NCBI GenBank assembly: GCA_039680225.1
Contig: JBDKTK010000240.1
Location: 1-31,680 of the forward strand
DNA: 31,680 bases
From: JBDKTK01 sp039680225
GTDB taxonomy: Bacteria > Desulfobacterota > Syntrophia > Syntrophales > UBA4778
Direction of reading: 5' to 3'
Positions 1 to 8,211 of the stretch are shown here, piece after piece (position 1 is the stretch's first letter; each line of letters starts with the position of its first letter). A model generated the notes under the pieces. The model did not search any database, was not told the DNA's origin, and saw only the letters and a program-made list of their open reading frames with translations. The position numbers were made by a program, and so were the translations under genes.

Positions 1-108
1 CCGCCCGGGAAAAAACCCTGTTTATGACCGATTTCTGGGGCCTGGAGAAATACACGCCTTCATGCTCCCTGTAAGAAACAGCGATATTATAAGCACTTCG
101 GCCCCGAT

Positions 109-168
109 GTCAAGATTGCTGTCAAGATTGCTGTCAAGATTGCTGTCAAGATTGCTGTCAAGACTGCT
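109..168. repeat. 12-bp tandem repeat, five units
   Basis: Five head-to-tail copies of GTCAAGATTGCT; the first four are identical and the fifth has one T-to-C change. The array lies in the 214 bases after the mlaD stop codon. Because the unit is a multiple of three, both strands stay open: the plus strand would read a Ser-Arg-Leu-Leu repeat and the minus strand a Ser-Asn-Leu-Asp repeat. The plus-strand frame is open from base 2 to 298 and runs into the end of mlaD, but it has no clear ribosome binding site and resembles no family I know. I see no other gene in 1-214 and treat the array as a non-coding microsatellite-like repeat. Confidence 0.9.
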
Positions 169-214
169 GTGGAGTCCCGGGGGGCGGCAAACCCGGCGCA
201 GACGCAGCAAAGGC

Positions 215-1633
215 CTATTTGGGTATCGGCGTGCTGGTCAGGAGGTACTTGAGGTCCTCGTCCTCGAAGCGCACCGAGAGGCCGACAAACGGCGATGAGT
301 TGCCCTGGTCGCTGATGAAATCGTCCCAGCCCGCCGAAATGAACAGGTGCTTCAAAAGTTTGTACTCGGCGTACCCCTTGAGGTGGGCCCGGCGGTCGGG
401 ATCGAAGTCGAAAGCTTCGAAAGTCAGCTTCAGCCTGTCGTTGAAAGCATAATAATCGAGCCCGACTCCGCCCGTGCTCTCCATGACGCCGCCCCGGAAG
501 GCAAGGTCCCGGAACCTTTTCCCGATCTGGGCGTTGAAGAGGAACTTGTCGCGCTCGAACTGCTCGGTGGTCGTGGTGGTGGTAACCCCTCCCTGGGTCA
601 CATTCGTGTCGGTCACCGTCCTTTTTCCCCTCGGATCGTACACGGCGCCAATGATGTAAAATTTGTCGTCCCGGGGCTGGATCCTCAGGTCAAGGTAGCT
701 CTTTGTGTTTCCCCCGTTATCGAACAGGTACTCGCCGCGATAGCTCAGGAAAGTCCGGAACTGTTCCGCCTTGTTCACGTAGCGGTTGATCCCGGTGAGG
801 CTCTCATTGAGATTATTCACCGTCTCTTCGTCATTGATCAGTTTGCCGAGCGTACCTTTTCCTTCATTGAGCTTGTTGGTTATGTCCTGGAGCGATGCCA
901 GGGTCTTGTTCAGGTTATCCGAAAGATCTTTGTCTTTAAGCAGCTTGCCGACGGTGCCCTTCCCCTGGTTCATATCGGTCGCGATATCGGCGAGCTGGGT
1001 AAAGGTCCTGTCCATTTCCCTGGAGGCGCTTTTCAGGTTATCGACGAGCTGGTCGAATTTCTGGTCATTGCGCGCGACAACATGGTTCAGGTTCTCGGTG
1101 AGCTGCCTGATATTGGCCAGAATGCTCCTGATCTGCTCCTGGCCCTCCTCCCCGCCCAGGGTATTGCCCAGGGAGCTGGATACCTTTTTAATATCGTCCA
1201 TGACGGAGCCGAACTGGCTGAGCACCTTGTCAAGGTCTGCCTGGCCCTCGGTCCGGGTGATCCGGCCGCCTTCCCCCAGGTATTCGCCCGTTGCTGCCGG
1301 GATAAGTTCGATGTATTTATCTCCCAGGACGCCGTGGGTCTTGATGGCCGCCGTCACGTCCCCGCGGAGCTTCACGTCCGGGTTGATCCTCATTGTAACG
1401 AGGGCCTTGCTGTCCGTCAGTTTTATGGACTCCACCTTGCCGATCGGGACGCCGGCCATCTCCACGGAACTTCCCTTGTCGAGGCCGGTCACATTGTCGA
1501 AAACGGCGCTCAGGGTATAGCCTTGTTTCAGTCCGAACCCGGATTGGCCGACCCTGAATGACATGTAGCCAAGGATGATGAGTGAAACAAGGACAAAGAT
1601 GCCGACTTTTGCTTCAGTGCTTATCGAACGCAT
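215..1633 (-). CDS. mlaD: MlaD-type MCE-domain lipid-binding protein with C-terminal barrel-like region
   Basis: Periplasmic substrate-binding subunit of the Mla phospholipid transporter, anchored in the inner membrane. Residues 8-26 form one N-terminal membrane segment, residues about 38-115 are an MCE domain, and residues about 130-290 are predicted helical, with two related GKGT(V/L)GKL motifs near 225 and 260. The last ~180 residues (from about 293) are rich in alternating aromatic and polar residues and end in a strand-like segment, resembling an outer-membrane barrel. At 472 residues it is far longer than E. coli MlaD (about 180). The start is ATG with AAGGAA upstream. It is the last gene of the mlaE-mlaF-mlaD run, so the permease and ATPase partners are adjacent. 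The MCE assignment is firm; the barrel reading of the C-terminus is by eye. Confidence 0.9.
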   Translation of the reverse strand: MRSISTEAKVGIFVLVSLIILGYMSFRVGQSGFGLKQGYTLSAVFDNVTGLDKGSSVEMAGVPIGKVESIKLTDSKALVTMRINPDVKLRGDVTAAIKTHGVLGDKYIELIPAATGEYLGEGGRITRTEGQADLDKVLSQFGSVMDDIKKVSSSLGNTLGGEEGQEQIRSILANIRQLTENLNHVVARNDQKFDQLVDNLKSASREMDRTFTQLADIATDMNQGKGTVGKLLKDKDLSDNLNKTLASLQDITNKLNEGKGTLGKLINDEETVNNLNESLTGINRYVNKAEQFRTFLSYRGEYLFDNGGNTKSYLDLRIQPRDDKFYIIGAVYDPRGKRTVTDTNVTQGGVTTTTTTEQFERDKFLFNAQIGKRFRDLAFRGGVMESTGGVGLDYYAFNDRLKLTFEAFDFDPDRRAHLKGYAEYKLLKHLFISAGWDDFISDQGNSSPFVGLSVRFEDEDLKYLLTSTPIPK

Positions 1634-1676
1634 TCGAATTCCTTTTGAAATACAAAAAATACCGCGCGAGATCGGG

Positions 1677-2423
1677 TTATAAAATGTGTATGGGCCCCTC
1701 TATACTGCCGGCCAGAAATTGCCTGAGCACCGGGTTGTCAGAACTCCTTATCTCCTCGGGTGTCCCGTGGATAAGTATCTTACCTTCATATAGAAAAGCG
1801 ATCTTATGCGCAATCTTAAATATCGATTCCAGGTCGTGGCTGATGACTATGCACGTCAGGTTGAATTCCTTCTGGGTCGACACGATCAGCTGGTTTATCG
1901 CCTCGGAGAGCACCGGGTCAAGGCCCGTCGTCGGTTCGTCAAAGAGGACTATCTCCGGTTTCAACGCGATCGCCCTCGCGAGCGCGACTCTCTTCCTCAT
2001 CCCGCCGCTCAGTTCGGAAGGCATCTTGCTTTCAATCCCGGAGAGGCCGACAGCCCTCAGCCGGTCGGAGACGACTTCCCGTATTTCGCTTTCCTTCAAG
2101 TCGGAGTGTTCCCTCAGGGGGAACGCCACATTATCTCCGACGTTCATGGAATCAAAGAGCGCCCCCTCCTGGAAGAGCATCCCGAATTTCTTGCGGATAT
2201 CGTTGAGCTCCTTGTCCTTGAGCCTGGTGATATCAACTCCGTCGACGAGGATTTCTCCCGAATCGGGCTTTACCAGGCCGATTATGTTTTTCAGCAGGAC
2301 GCTCTTGCCCCCGCCGCTGCGGCCGATTATGACAGTCGTCCGGCGGTCCTCGATCTCCAGGTCCAGGTCGTCAAGGACAAGCTGTTTGCCGAATTTTTTT
2401 CGCAGGCGGTGAATCTGTATCAT
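1677..2423 (-). CDS. mlaF: Mla-type ABC transporter ATP-binding protein
   Basis: Cytoplasmic ATPase that powers phospholipid movement through MlaE. All ABC motifs are present: Walker A GRSGGGKS at residues 34-41, signature LSGGM at 138-142, Walker B IVLFDEP ending near 164, and the switch histidine in VISHD near 196. Length is 248 residues, normal for the family. The frame stays open 45 codons further upstream into mlaE, but the start used here has AGGAAG before it and gives the expected N-terminus; the mlaE stop codon lies inside this ribosome binding site. Eight bases separate it from mlaE, suggesting translational coupling. Confidence 0.95.
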   Translation of the reverse strand: MIQIHRLRKKFGKQLVLDDLDLEIEDRRTTVIIGRSGGGKSVLLKNIIGLVKPDSGEILVDGVDITRLKDKELNDIRKKFGMLFQEGALFDSMNVGDNVAFPLREHSDLKESEIREVVSDRLRAVGLSGIESKMPSELSGGMRKRVALARAIALKPEIVLFDEPTTGLDPVLSEAINQLIVSTQKEFNLTCIVISHDLESIFKIAHKIAFLYEGKILIHGTPEEIRSSDNPVLRQFLAGSIEGPIHIL

Positions 2424-2431
2424 CGTGCTTC

Positions 2432-3211
2432 CTAAAACATGATAGCGGTCAGAAAGTAATCGGAAACGAGGATGGAAATGGACGCGAGCACGACAGCTTC
2501 CGTTGTGGCCCTTCCGACCCCCTCGGCCCCGCCGCTCGTATAAAATCCCTTGTAGCATCCGATCAGGGACAGAAGGAGCCCGAAGACCGCAGCCTTTATC
2601 AGGCCGTTATAGATGTCGTTCAGTTCCACATATTTAAAAATATTTTTCAGGAAAACGCCCTCATTGATATTCAGGATTGTCACCCCGACGAAATATCCGC
2701 CGATTATGCCCATGAAATCGGAAACGACCGTCAGCAGGGGCACCATCAAAACACCCGCAACAATCCGGGGGACGACAAGGTGCTGGACCGGGTTTGCCGC
2801 CATTACATACATGGCGTCGATCTGCTCTGTCACCCGCATCGAGCCCAGTTCAGCGGCCATTGCCGAGCCCGCGCGCGCGGTCACCATGATAGATGTCAGT
2901 ACGGGGCCCAGTTCCCTTGTCATACTGAGGGCCACGATGGATCCCACCAGGCTCTCCGCGCTGAAGAGCCGGAACCCGTGATAACTCTGGAGCGCCAGGA
3001 CCATGCCCGTGAACGTCCCCGTCAGGACGACCACGAAGATCGATTTGACCCCGACAAATTCCATCTGCTTGAAGATGTTATTGATTTTCAGAGGCGGCCG
3101 GAAAAGCCATGACAGGGCCGAGAGGAAGAGCAGGAGAATGCTCCCCATCTCTTCCATCCCCGCATACATAGATCTGCCGATCTTTTCCAAAAAGGCAGAA
3201 ATCACCTTCAT
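2432..3211 (-). CDS. mlaE: Mla-type ABC transporter permease
   Basis: Inner-membrane permease of the Mla lipid transporter. The 259-residue protein has about five hydrophobic segments and the family core around FTGMVLALQS, MTRELGPVLTSIMVTARAGS and AAELGSMRVTEQIDA, which is typical of MlaE/TTG2B permeases. The N-terminus begins as an amphipathic helix, as in the family. The ATG sits one base after the TGA of the upstream ligase gene, so the two are probably co-transcribed and translationally coupled. The order permease, ATPase, MCE protein is the usual Mla order; no mlaB or mlaC homologue is visible downstream in the window. Confidence 0.95.
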   Translation of the reverse strand: MKVISAFLEKIGRSMYAGMEEMGSILLLFLSALSWLFRPPLKINNIFKQMEFVGVKSIFVVVLTGTFTGMVLALQSYHGFRLFSAESLVGSIVALSMTRELGPVLTSIMVTARAGSAMAAELGSMRVTEQIDAMYVMAANPVQHLVVPRIVAGVLMVPLLTVVSDFMGIIGGYFVGVTILNINEGVFLKNIFKYVELNDIYNGLIKAAVFGLLLSLIGCYKGFYTSGGAEGVGRATTEAVVLASISILVSDYFLTAIMF

Positions 3212-3212
3212 T

Positions 3213-4268
3213 TCACAGGGGTCCCCTCTTCAGGGCGTGGGCCTCGAGGGACAGCTCGATAATGCGGCTGATCATGTCGGTCTGGCTGATCCCCGATTCG
3301 GCGGCCTGATGGAACAGGACGGTGGACGGCGTCATGCCGGGAAGGCTGTTCGGCTCCAGCACTGCGACGCTGCCGTTATCCCTCACGAACATATCGATGC
3401 GCGAATATGCCTTCAGATCGAGGGCGGCGAAGGCCGCAACAGCCGTTTGCCTGATCTTCTCCAGGACTTCTTCAGAGGCCCGGGCGGGGGTCTTGTTTTC
3501 GCCCTGCCCGTAAAGGAATTTGTCTTCAAGCGAAAGTATTTCCTGGGTGGGAATGGTTTCGGAAGGCGTGAGGGCCATGGGGTTGCTGTTTCCCAGGACC
3601 CCGCAGGTCACTTCCATGCCGGTGAGGAATTCCTCGACGAGCACCCGCGGGTCCCACTTGAAAGCCTCCTCGAGCGCGGCGGGGATCCCCGCCACTGACA
3701 CGACTTTCTTAACGGCGGTGCTGCATCCCTCCCTGGTGGGCTTGACAATGCAGGGGAAACCTGTTTCCTTTTCAACGCGGGCGAGGATGTTTTCTTTTTC
3801 CGCTTTCCAGGCATTTTCGTCGACTGCCAGCGTCTTCGGGACATCGATGCCGTAAGCGGAAAGTATTTTCCTGCTGACGTATTTATCCATCCCCACTGCA
3901 GAGGCCAGCACTCCCGAACCCGTGTACGGCAGGCCGATCAATTCGCACAGGCCCTGAAGGCACCCGTCCTCTCCGTATTTTCCGTGCAGGCCGATAAACA
4001 GGATATCGAAGCGGCTTTTCAGTTCTTCATAGGCGATGCGGGAAGCGAATTCTCCGAGGTCTTCCTCTATGTCTTTCGTGCTGTTCCTCATGAGCAGTTT
4101 CACCGGGATCTCCCAGAAACCGCAATTGCTGTCCATGAAAACCGCAATGGGCTGGAATTTCCCGCGGTCCATCTTGCTGAAGATATTGCGGCCGCTCTCC
4201 AGTGAAACTTCTTTCTCCGAGGACACGCCCCCGAGGACCACGCCGACTTTAATTTTATCCTGCGCCAT
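3213..4268 (-). CDS. D-alanine-D-alanine ligase paralogue (copy B), possible depsipeptide ligase
   Basis: ATP-grasp ligase of the Ddl family, 351 residues. N-terminal GGVSSEKEVS (E18 matches Glu15 of E. coli DdlB), HGKYGEDG and PYTGSGVLAS are all family hallmarks, and the metal ligands D292, E305 and N307 are present. Two active-site positions differ from standard Ddl: C182 replaces Ser150 in the usual REGSS motif (here REGCS), and F251 replaces Tyr216 after the conserved lysine (K250). A Tyr-to-Phe change at that position is the known switch toward D-Ala-D-lactate synthesis in Leuconostoc-type ligases. The ATG with AGGAGG upstream is preferred over a TTG six codons earlier. It is the same length as copy A and collinear with it, which suggests ancient duplication. 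Substrate is inferred, not shown; it could also make another D-Ala ester or dipeptide. Confidence 0.85.
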   Translation of the reverse strand: MAQDKIKVGVVLGGVSSEKEVSLESGRNIFSKMDRGKFQPIAVFMDSNCGFWEIPVKLLMRNSTKDIEEDLGEFASRIAYEELKSRFDILFIGLHGKYGEDGCLQGLCELIGLPYTGSGVLASAVGMDKYVSRKILSAYGIDVPKTLAVDENAWKAEKENILARVEKETGFPCIVKPTREGCSTAVKKVVSVAGIPAALEEAFKWDPRVLVEEFLTGMEVTCGVLGNSNPMALTPSETIPTQEILSLEDKFLYGQGENKTPARASEEVLEKIRQTAVAAFAALDLKAYSRIDMFVRDNGSVAVLEPNSLPGMTPSTVLFHQAAESGISQTDMISRIIELSLEAHALKRGPL

Positions 4269-4275
4269 ACCCCTC

Positions 4276-5040
4276 CTAAAAACCAATTGTCAATGCCACG
4301 TACGGACCCGAGAAGTCCGTGTTGATATAAGTGTTCTCCTCGTCATACTTGACCTTCATGTAGCGGTACCCGCCGTGAATATCGAGGAACGGGAAGGGGG
4401 TATATGAGAGGTCCGCCATGATGTCGTAAATGTAATTCCCCGAGTATCCCATTGCCGTTGCTTTTGCCCTTGCTTCAAGGATGTTGGCGAGGATTCCCAC
4501 ATGGGCGCCCAGGCCGAGCATCGGCAGGGGATACGTGAATGTCTCCTTGTTGTCTATTCCGGTCGTGGAAAGCTTCACGTCACCGTCCAGGAACTTGACC
4601 TTGATTACCGGGCCGATTGAAAACCCCGCCAGGACATTCTCCAGGTTCACTATATCATACTGGTAATCCAGGTCGAGCATGGTGGCCTTGAATTCCGAGT
4701 GCACGGCGCTTCCGGCCGGATATACACTGCTCTTGAAAGTTACGGGCCTGCTCAACACCGCGTCGCCCGTGTAGTCCAGGGGAGTGTACATGAGGCTCAG
4801 GTGATGCCTGCCCACTCCGAAATAGGCTTCAACCGAGGGCAGGTTCTCATTGTCGATCCCGAGGTCGTCCTTGGCGTTGATCACGGTCCCCGCGGCGTTA
4901 TCCACACCGACACCTAAATCGCCTGAAAATGTTGCGAACCAGTAATATCCCCTCACTCCGAATTCCAGGGCCTGGGCGGCTGTTGTAAACAAAAAGCAAA
5001 CCATGCAGCAAAGTGCAATCGCAGTCGAAATCTTTTTCAT
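4276..5040 (-). CDS. Predicted outer-membrane beta-barrel protein
   Basis: Exported protein of 254 residues that I cannot assign to a named family. It has a clear signal peptide (MKK start, hydrophobic core, AQA cleavage site near residue 24). The mature part shows repeated stretches of alternating hydrophobic and polar residues with many Gly, Tyr and Phe (for example FGVGRHHLSLMYTPLDY and FLDIHGGYRYMKVKYD) and ends in a strand finishing with Phe, as outer-membrane barrels do. About eight strands would fit the size. Start chosen at the ATG with AAGGAG eight bases upstream rather than a TTG six codons earlier. It lies between the two ligase genes, 7 bp before copy B, so it is probably co-transcribed with it. 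Confidence 0.8.
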   Translation of the reverse strand: MKKISTAIALCCMVCFLFTTAAQALEFGVRGYYWFATFSGDLGVGVDNAAGTVINAKDDLGIDNENLPSVEAYFGVGRHHLSLMYTPLDYTGDAVLSRPVTFKSSVYPAGSAVHSEFKATMLDLDYQYDIVNLENVLAGFSIGPVIKVKFLDGDVKLSTTGIDNKETFTYPLPMLGLGAHVGILANILEARAKATAMGYSGNYIYDIMADLSYTPFPFLDIHGGYRYMKVKYDEENTYINTDFSGPYVALTIGF

Positions 5041-5158
5041 CAGCAATCTCCTTCTCAATAAAACTCCAGCTTCAGACCACGCTCGGAATGGGCAGACTAT
5101 AATGTTCTTTTTTTTCTTTGTAAAGATTTTTGGCTGGAGGGAATGACCTTGCCGCCCT

Positions 5159-6214
5159 TTATAGCGGGCCTTTTTTTCCTCTGTGAATCCGCAGGGATAT
5201 CTCGATCAGCTCGGATATGATCATGGAGGGGAGCAGGCCTGATTCCGCGGCCTGTTCGAAGAAAAAGGACGAAGGCGCCATCCCCGAAGAGGAATTGGGG
5301 TCCGTGATCAGGACGCGCCCGTCGCTTGTCACGAATCCGTCGATCCTGCCGTAACCGCGGAAGCCCAGGGCCCGGAAGGCGCGGACGACGTCCGTCTCGA
5401 TCTTCTTCATATCGTCTTTGTTTATGTTGCGCGGCGGCGTGAACTTGCGGCACCTGCCCGGCATGTACTTGTCATCGTAAGTGTAAAATTCACTCTGCGG
5501 CTTGATCTCGGTAAGTCCCAGGGGCTTGAACTCGCCGTCCTGCTCCAGGACGATGGACGAGAATTCTATGCCCTCCAGGTATTCCTCCACCAGCACCGAA
5601 TTGTCCCATTCAAAAGCGCTTGCCAGACCATCCTGCAGACTTCCAGGATCGCGGATTATGGTGACCCCGATGCTGGACCCCTCGCGCCGCGGCTTGGTCA
5701 CCAGGGGGAAACCGAATTCTTTCCGCACTTCCGCAATTGTCTCGTCAGGCGCCGCTTCCCATCTCTCTTTCCGGATGAGGACGCTCCGGGGCACCCCCAG
5801 GCCTTCAGCCGCGAGGACCTTCTGCTGGATGTGCTTGTCCATGCCGATTGCCGAAGCAAGCACGCCGGGGCCCGTGTAAGGCAGTCCCAGCAGTTCCAGG
5901 GCGCCCTGGATGCAGCCGTCGTCGCCGTATTTCCCGTGGAGGGAGATGAAGGCGAAATCGATTTCTTTCTTCATATCTTCATACGGCAGGCGCCTCGCTT
6001 CCTTTTCCAGGCGCTCCGTGATGTCGACGGTGGTGTTCTGGGATATGAGCTGCCACGGCAGTATCCACAATTGCGCAGCGGCATCCATGAAAATCGGCAC
6101 CCCGGTGTATTTTTCACGGTCCAGGTTGTCGAACACATTCCTCCCGCTGTTCAAAGATACTTCCTTCTCCGAGGACATGCCCCCGAATATCACCCCGACT
6201 CTCAACAATGCCAT
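5159..6214 (-). CDS. ddl: D-alanine-D-alanine ligase (copy A)
   Basis: ATP-grasp enzyme joining two D-alanines for the peptidoglycan stem. Compared with E. coli DdlB it keeps Glu15 (E16 in GGMSSEKEVS), Ser150 (S180 in REGSSIGV), Lys215-Tyr216 (K249-Y250 in YDDKY), and metal ligands D292 and N307. One oddity is D305 where Glu270 is expected, and the following motif reads NSSSGMAPSS instead of the more usual NTxPGMTxxS. Length of 351 residues is slightly above DdlB. It starts 20 bp after the alanine racemase stop, so substrate synthesis and use are linked. Its ribosome binding site is weak (GGACGG placed far upstream). Of the two ligases this is the likelier housekeeping D-Ala-D-Ala ligase. Confidence 0.9.
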   Translation of the reverse strand: MALLRVGVIFGGMSSEKEVSLNSGRNVFDNLDREKYTGVPIFMDAAAQLWILPWQLISQNTTVDITERLEKEARRLPYEDMKKEIDFAFISLHGKYGDDGCIQGALELLGLPYTGPGVLASAIGMDKHIQQKVLAAEGLGVPRSVLIRKERWEAAPDETIAEVRKEFGFPLVTKPRREGSSIGVTIIRDPGSLQDGLASAFEWDNSVLVEEYLEGIEFSSIVLEQDGEFKPLGLTEIKPQSEFYTYDDKYMPGRCRKFTPPRNINKDDMKKIETDVVRAFRALGFRGYGRIDGFVTSDGRVLITDPNSSSGMAPSSFFFEQAAESGLLPSMIISELIEISLRIHRGKKGPL

Positions 6215-6234
6215 TTTTTAAAATCCCGTCCTTT

Positions 6235-8196
6235 TTATCTGTCCCAGATGAATGTCACGCCGCTTGTCGGGAATATCCATTCATCGTCGCTGATCCTGAG
6301 TTTTATCCACTTGCCCTTTTTTTCCGTTACTTCGGGGCTGGAATGCCGGCCGGCAAAGAACCCTATCTGCCTGACGTTCTTCAGGCTCGACCCCTCGTAA
6401 TTGAAGCAGATCTCCATCCCCCTCGTCGGATACACGAGGTAAGCGGAAAACAGGTTGTTGCTTTTAACTTTCCTGGTCTCGATTTCCAGCTCCATATTCA
6501 CGGGCTGCTTAACTTTCTTCGCCAGGGCCTCGCCGCCGCACCATATTTCATATCCGCGGTCCGTGCAGTCCGTCCTGATCACGGGAACGTCCACGCCGTC
6601 GATCTTCACCGAGCCCACCTTGAAATCCGTGCCGCGGAAGGACTCGTCGCGCCCGGTCAGCAGCCACCGGTATTCGCACCTCTCCTCTTCGAAAAGGGCG
6701 GCAAGCTGGCGGTTGTTCATGGCGCAGCCGATCAGGAAAACCTTGTCCCGCAGCATCTTGGTATATGACACGCGGGCCGTGACCTTGTAGAAGCTGGCGG
6801 CCGACCCGTTTTCATCCTTGTCCTTTTTTGAAAAATCATTGATGCAGATGTCGTATTTGAAATTGGTCCTCAATTCGAGGGGCCTGTCTTCCTTGCCGAA
6901 AAGGGTCTCGAACATTTCATAATAGATCGCGTCGCCCATCTCGGCGTCCCTGGCCCTCGTCTGCAGGCAGCGGCGGATCATGTTGTCTATCCGTTTGATC
7001 GACTTCTCTTCATCGGGGATGAAGATCCTCCGGAGCCGCGGCTCGATCGCGTCCTTTTTCCCCTTGTTGACGAATATCCGCGGGGCCCTCTTGCCGAGCG
7101 CGCAAAGCACTTCGTAGCTGATGGTGTTGGCTTTCGCTGCGACCTCGTTCGCAGAAATGTATTCGCGGCCCTGCCTGCCCATGAGGACGACTTCGTCGCC
7201 CAGCCCGCATTCCGGGATGTGCGTGACGTCCACGGTGCACATATCCATCGAAACGCGGCCGACTATGGGGGCGCGCTTCCCGTTGATCAGAGCCTCCCCC
7301 TTGTTCGAAAGGATGACTCCGTAGCCGTCGCCGTAGCCGACGGGGATTGTCGCGATCCGGGTAGTCCCCAGGGTATGGAACGTCCGGTTGTACCCGATCG
7401 AGTAGCCCCGCGGGAATTCCTTCAAAAGCACGATTGATGTCTTGAAACTCATGACCGGAAGGAGGTTCGCTTTCGATACGGTCGCCGGCCCCGGGTAAAT
7501 CCCGTAGGTCATTATTCCCGGCCTTATCATGTCCAGGTCGAATTCCCGGAAATTCAGGACGCCCCCGCTGTTGGACATGTGGCGGATGGGGATATTGATC
7601 CCGTGCTTCTCCAGTTCGGAGAGCAGCCCGCTGAGGTTTTCCCACTGCTTCCTGTTGTATTCCTCGTCCTCGATCTCGCTGCACGAAAGGTGGCTGAAGA
7701 TACCTTCCAGGTTGAGATTGGGCATCTTCAGGATTTGTTCGACAAGGCTGAATGCCTCGTAATAAATTGTGCCGCCGCGTCCCATGCCGGTGTCGACTTC
7801 GACATGGACATTGGCGACCGAGCCCGCTTTGGCAAAGAGCTTCTGCAATTCCCTGGCGAACGGCAGGTTCGAAACGGAAGGGTTCAGGTTGTATTTGAGT
7901 ATTTCGTTTATTTCGGAATTTGTGGACGGGCTGAGGATGATAATGGGGGCGGTGATCCCGCCGACACGCAGCTGCACGCCTTCGTCGGCATTCGCTACGC
8001 CCAGGCAGTATGCCCCGTTCTTCAAGGCCACGTTGGATATCTCTATGGCCCCATGTCCGTAGGCATCGGCCTTGACGACCTGGAGCACTTTCACTCCCTT
8101 GCCGATGAGCCGTTTGATCTCCCGCCAGTTGTGGCTGAAGTTGTCGAGGTCGACTTCAACCCAGCTGCGATATTTTCCGTTCCTTTCCGTTGCCAT
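6235..8196 (-). CDS. alr: Alanine racemase with a long C-terminal extension
   Basis: PLP enzyme interconverting L- and D-alanine for cell-wall synthesis. Residues 1-375 form a complete racemase: PLP lysine K42 in VVKADAYGHG, catalytic tyrosine Y269 in IGYNRTF, the VGYGDGY segment, and VSMDMCTVDVT near 315-325. The protein is 653 residues, whereas normal Alr has about 370. The extra ~280 residues (from about 376) contain a basic/acidic linker, a helical stretch near 400-435, then a strand-rich region ending in WIFPTSGVTFIW. No frameshift or stop separates the parts. I do not recognise the extension with confidence. Start ATG has GGGGAG upstream and lies 15 bp after the cyclase gene. Confidence 0.93.
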   Translation of the reverse strand: MATERNGKYRSWVEVDLDNFSHNWREIKRLIGKGVKVLQVVKADAYGHGAIEISNVALKNGAYCLGVANADEGVQLRVGGITAPIIILSPSTNSEINEILKYNLNPSVSNLPFARELQKLFAKAGSVANVHVEVDTGMGRGGTIYYEAFSLVEQILKMPNLNLEGIFSHLSCSEIEDEEYNRKQWENLSGLLSELEKHGINIPIRHMSNSGGVLNFREFDLDMIRPGIMTYGIYPGPATVSKANLLPVMSFKTSIVLLKEFPRGYSIGYNRTFHTLGTTRIATIPVGYGDGYGVILSNKGEALINGKRAPIVGRVSMDMCTVDVTHIPECGLGDEVVLMGRQGREYISANEVAAKANTISYEVLCALGKRAPRIFVNKGKKDAIEPRLRRIFIPDEEKSIKRIDNMIRRCLQTRARDAEMGDAIYYEMFETLFGKEDRPLELRTNFKYDICINDFSKKDKDENGSAASFYKVTARVSYTKMLRDKVFLIGCAMNNRQLAALFEEERCEYRWLLTGRDESFRGTDFKVGSVKIDGVDVPVIRTDCTDRGYEIWCGGEALAKKVKQPVNMELEIETRKVKSNNLFSAYLVYPTRGMEICFNYEGSSLKNVRQIGFFAGRHSSPEVTEKKGKWIKLRISDDEWIFPTSGVTFIWDR

Positions 8197-8211
8197 CTGC
8201 TCCCCGAGCCC

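Noticed and set aside
109..168. CRISPR array
   Set aside because: Units are contiguous with no spacers, only 12 bases long, and no cas genes are present.
62..298. Small plus-strand gene carrying a Ser-Arg-Leu-Leu repeat
   Set aside because: Produced by the 12-bp repeat, lacks a ribosome binding site and overlaps the end of mlaD.
347..1561. 404-residue open frame on the plus strand opposite mlaD
   Set aside because: It mirrors the codon structure of the well-supported mlaD on the other strand, has no ribosome binding site and resembles no family.
2424..2558. Longer MlaF N-terminus of 45 residues
   Set aside because: These codons overlap mlaE; the later ATG has a good ribosome binding site and the standard N-terminus.
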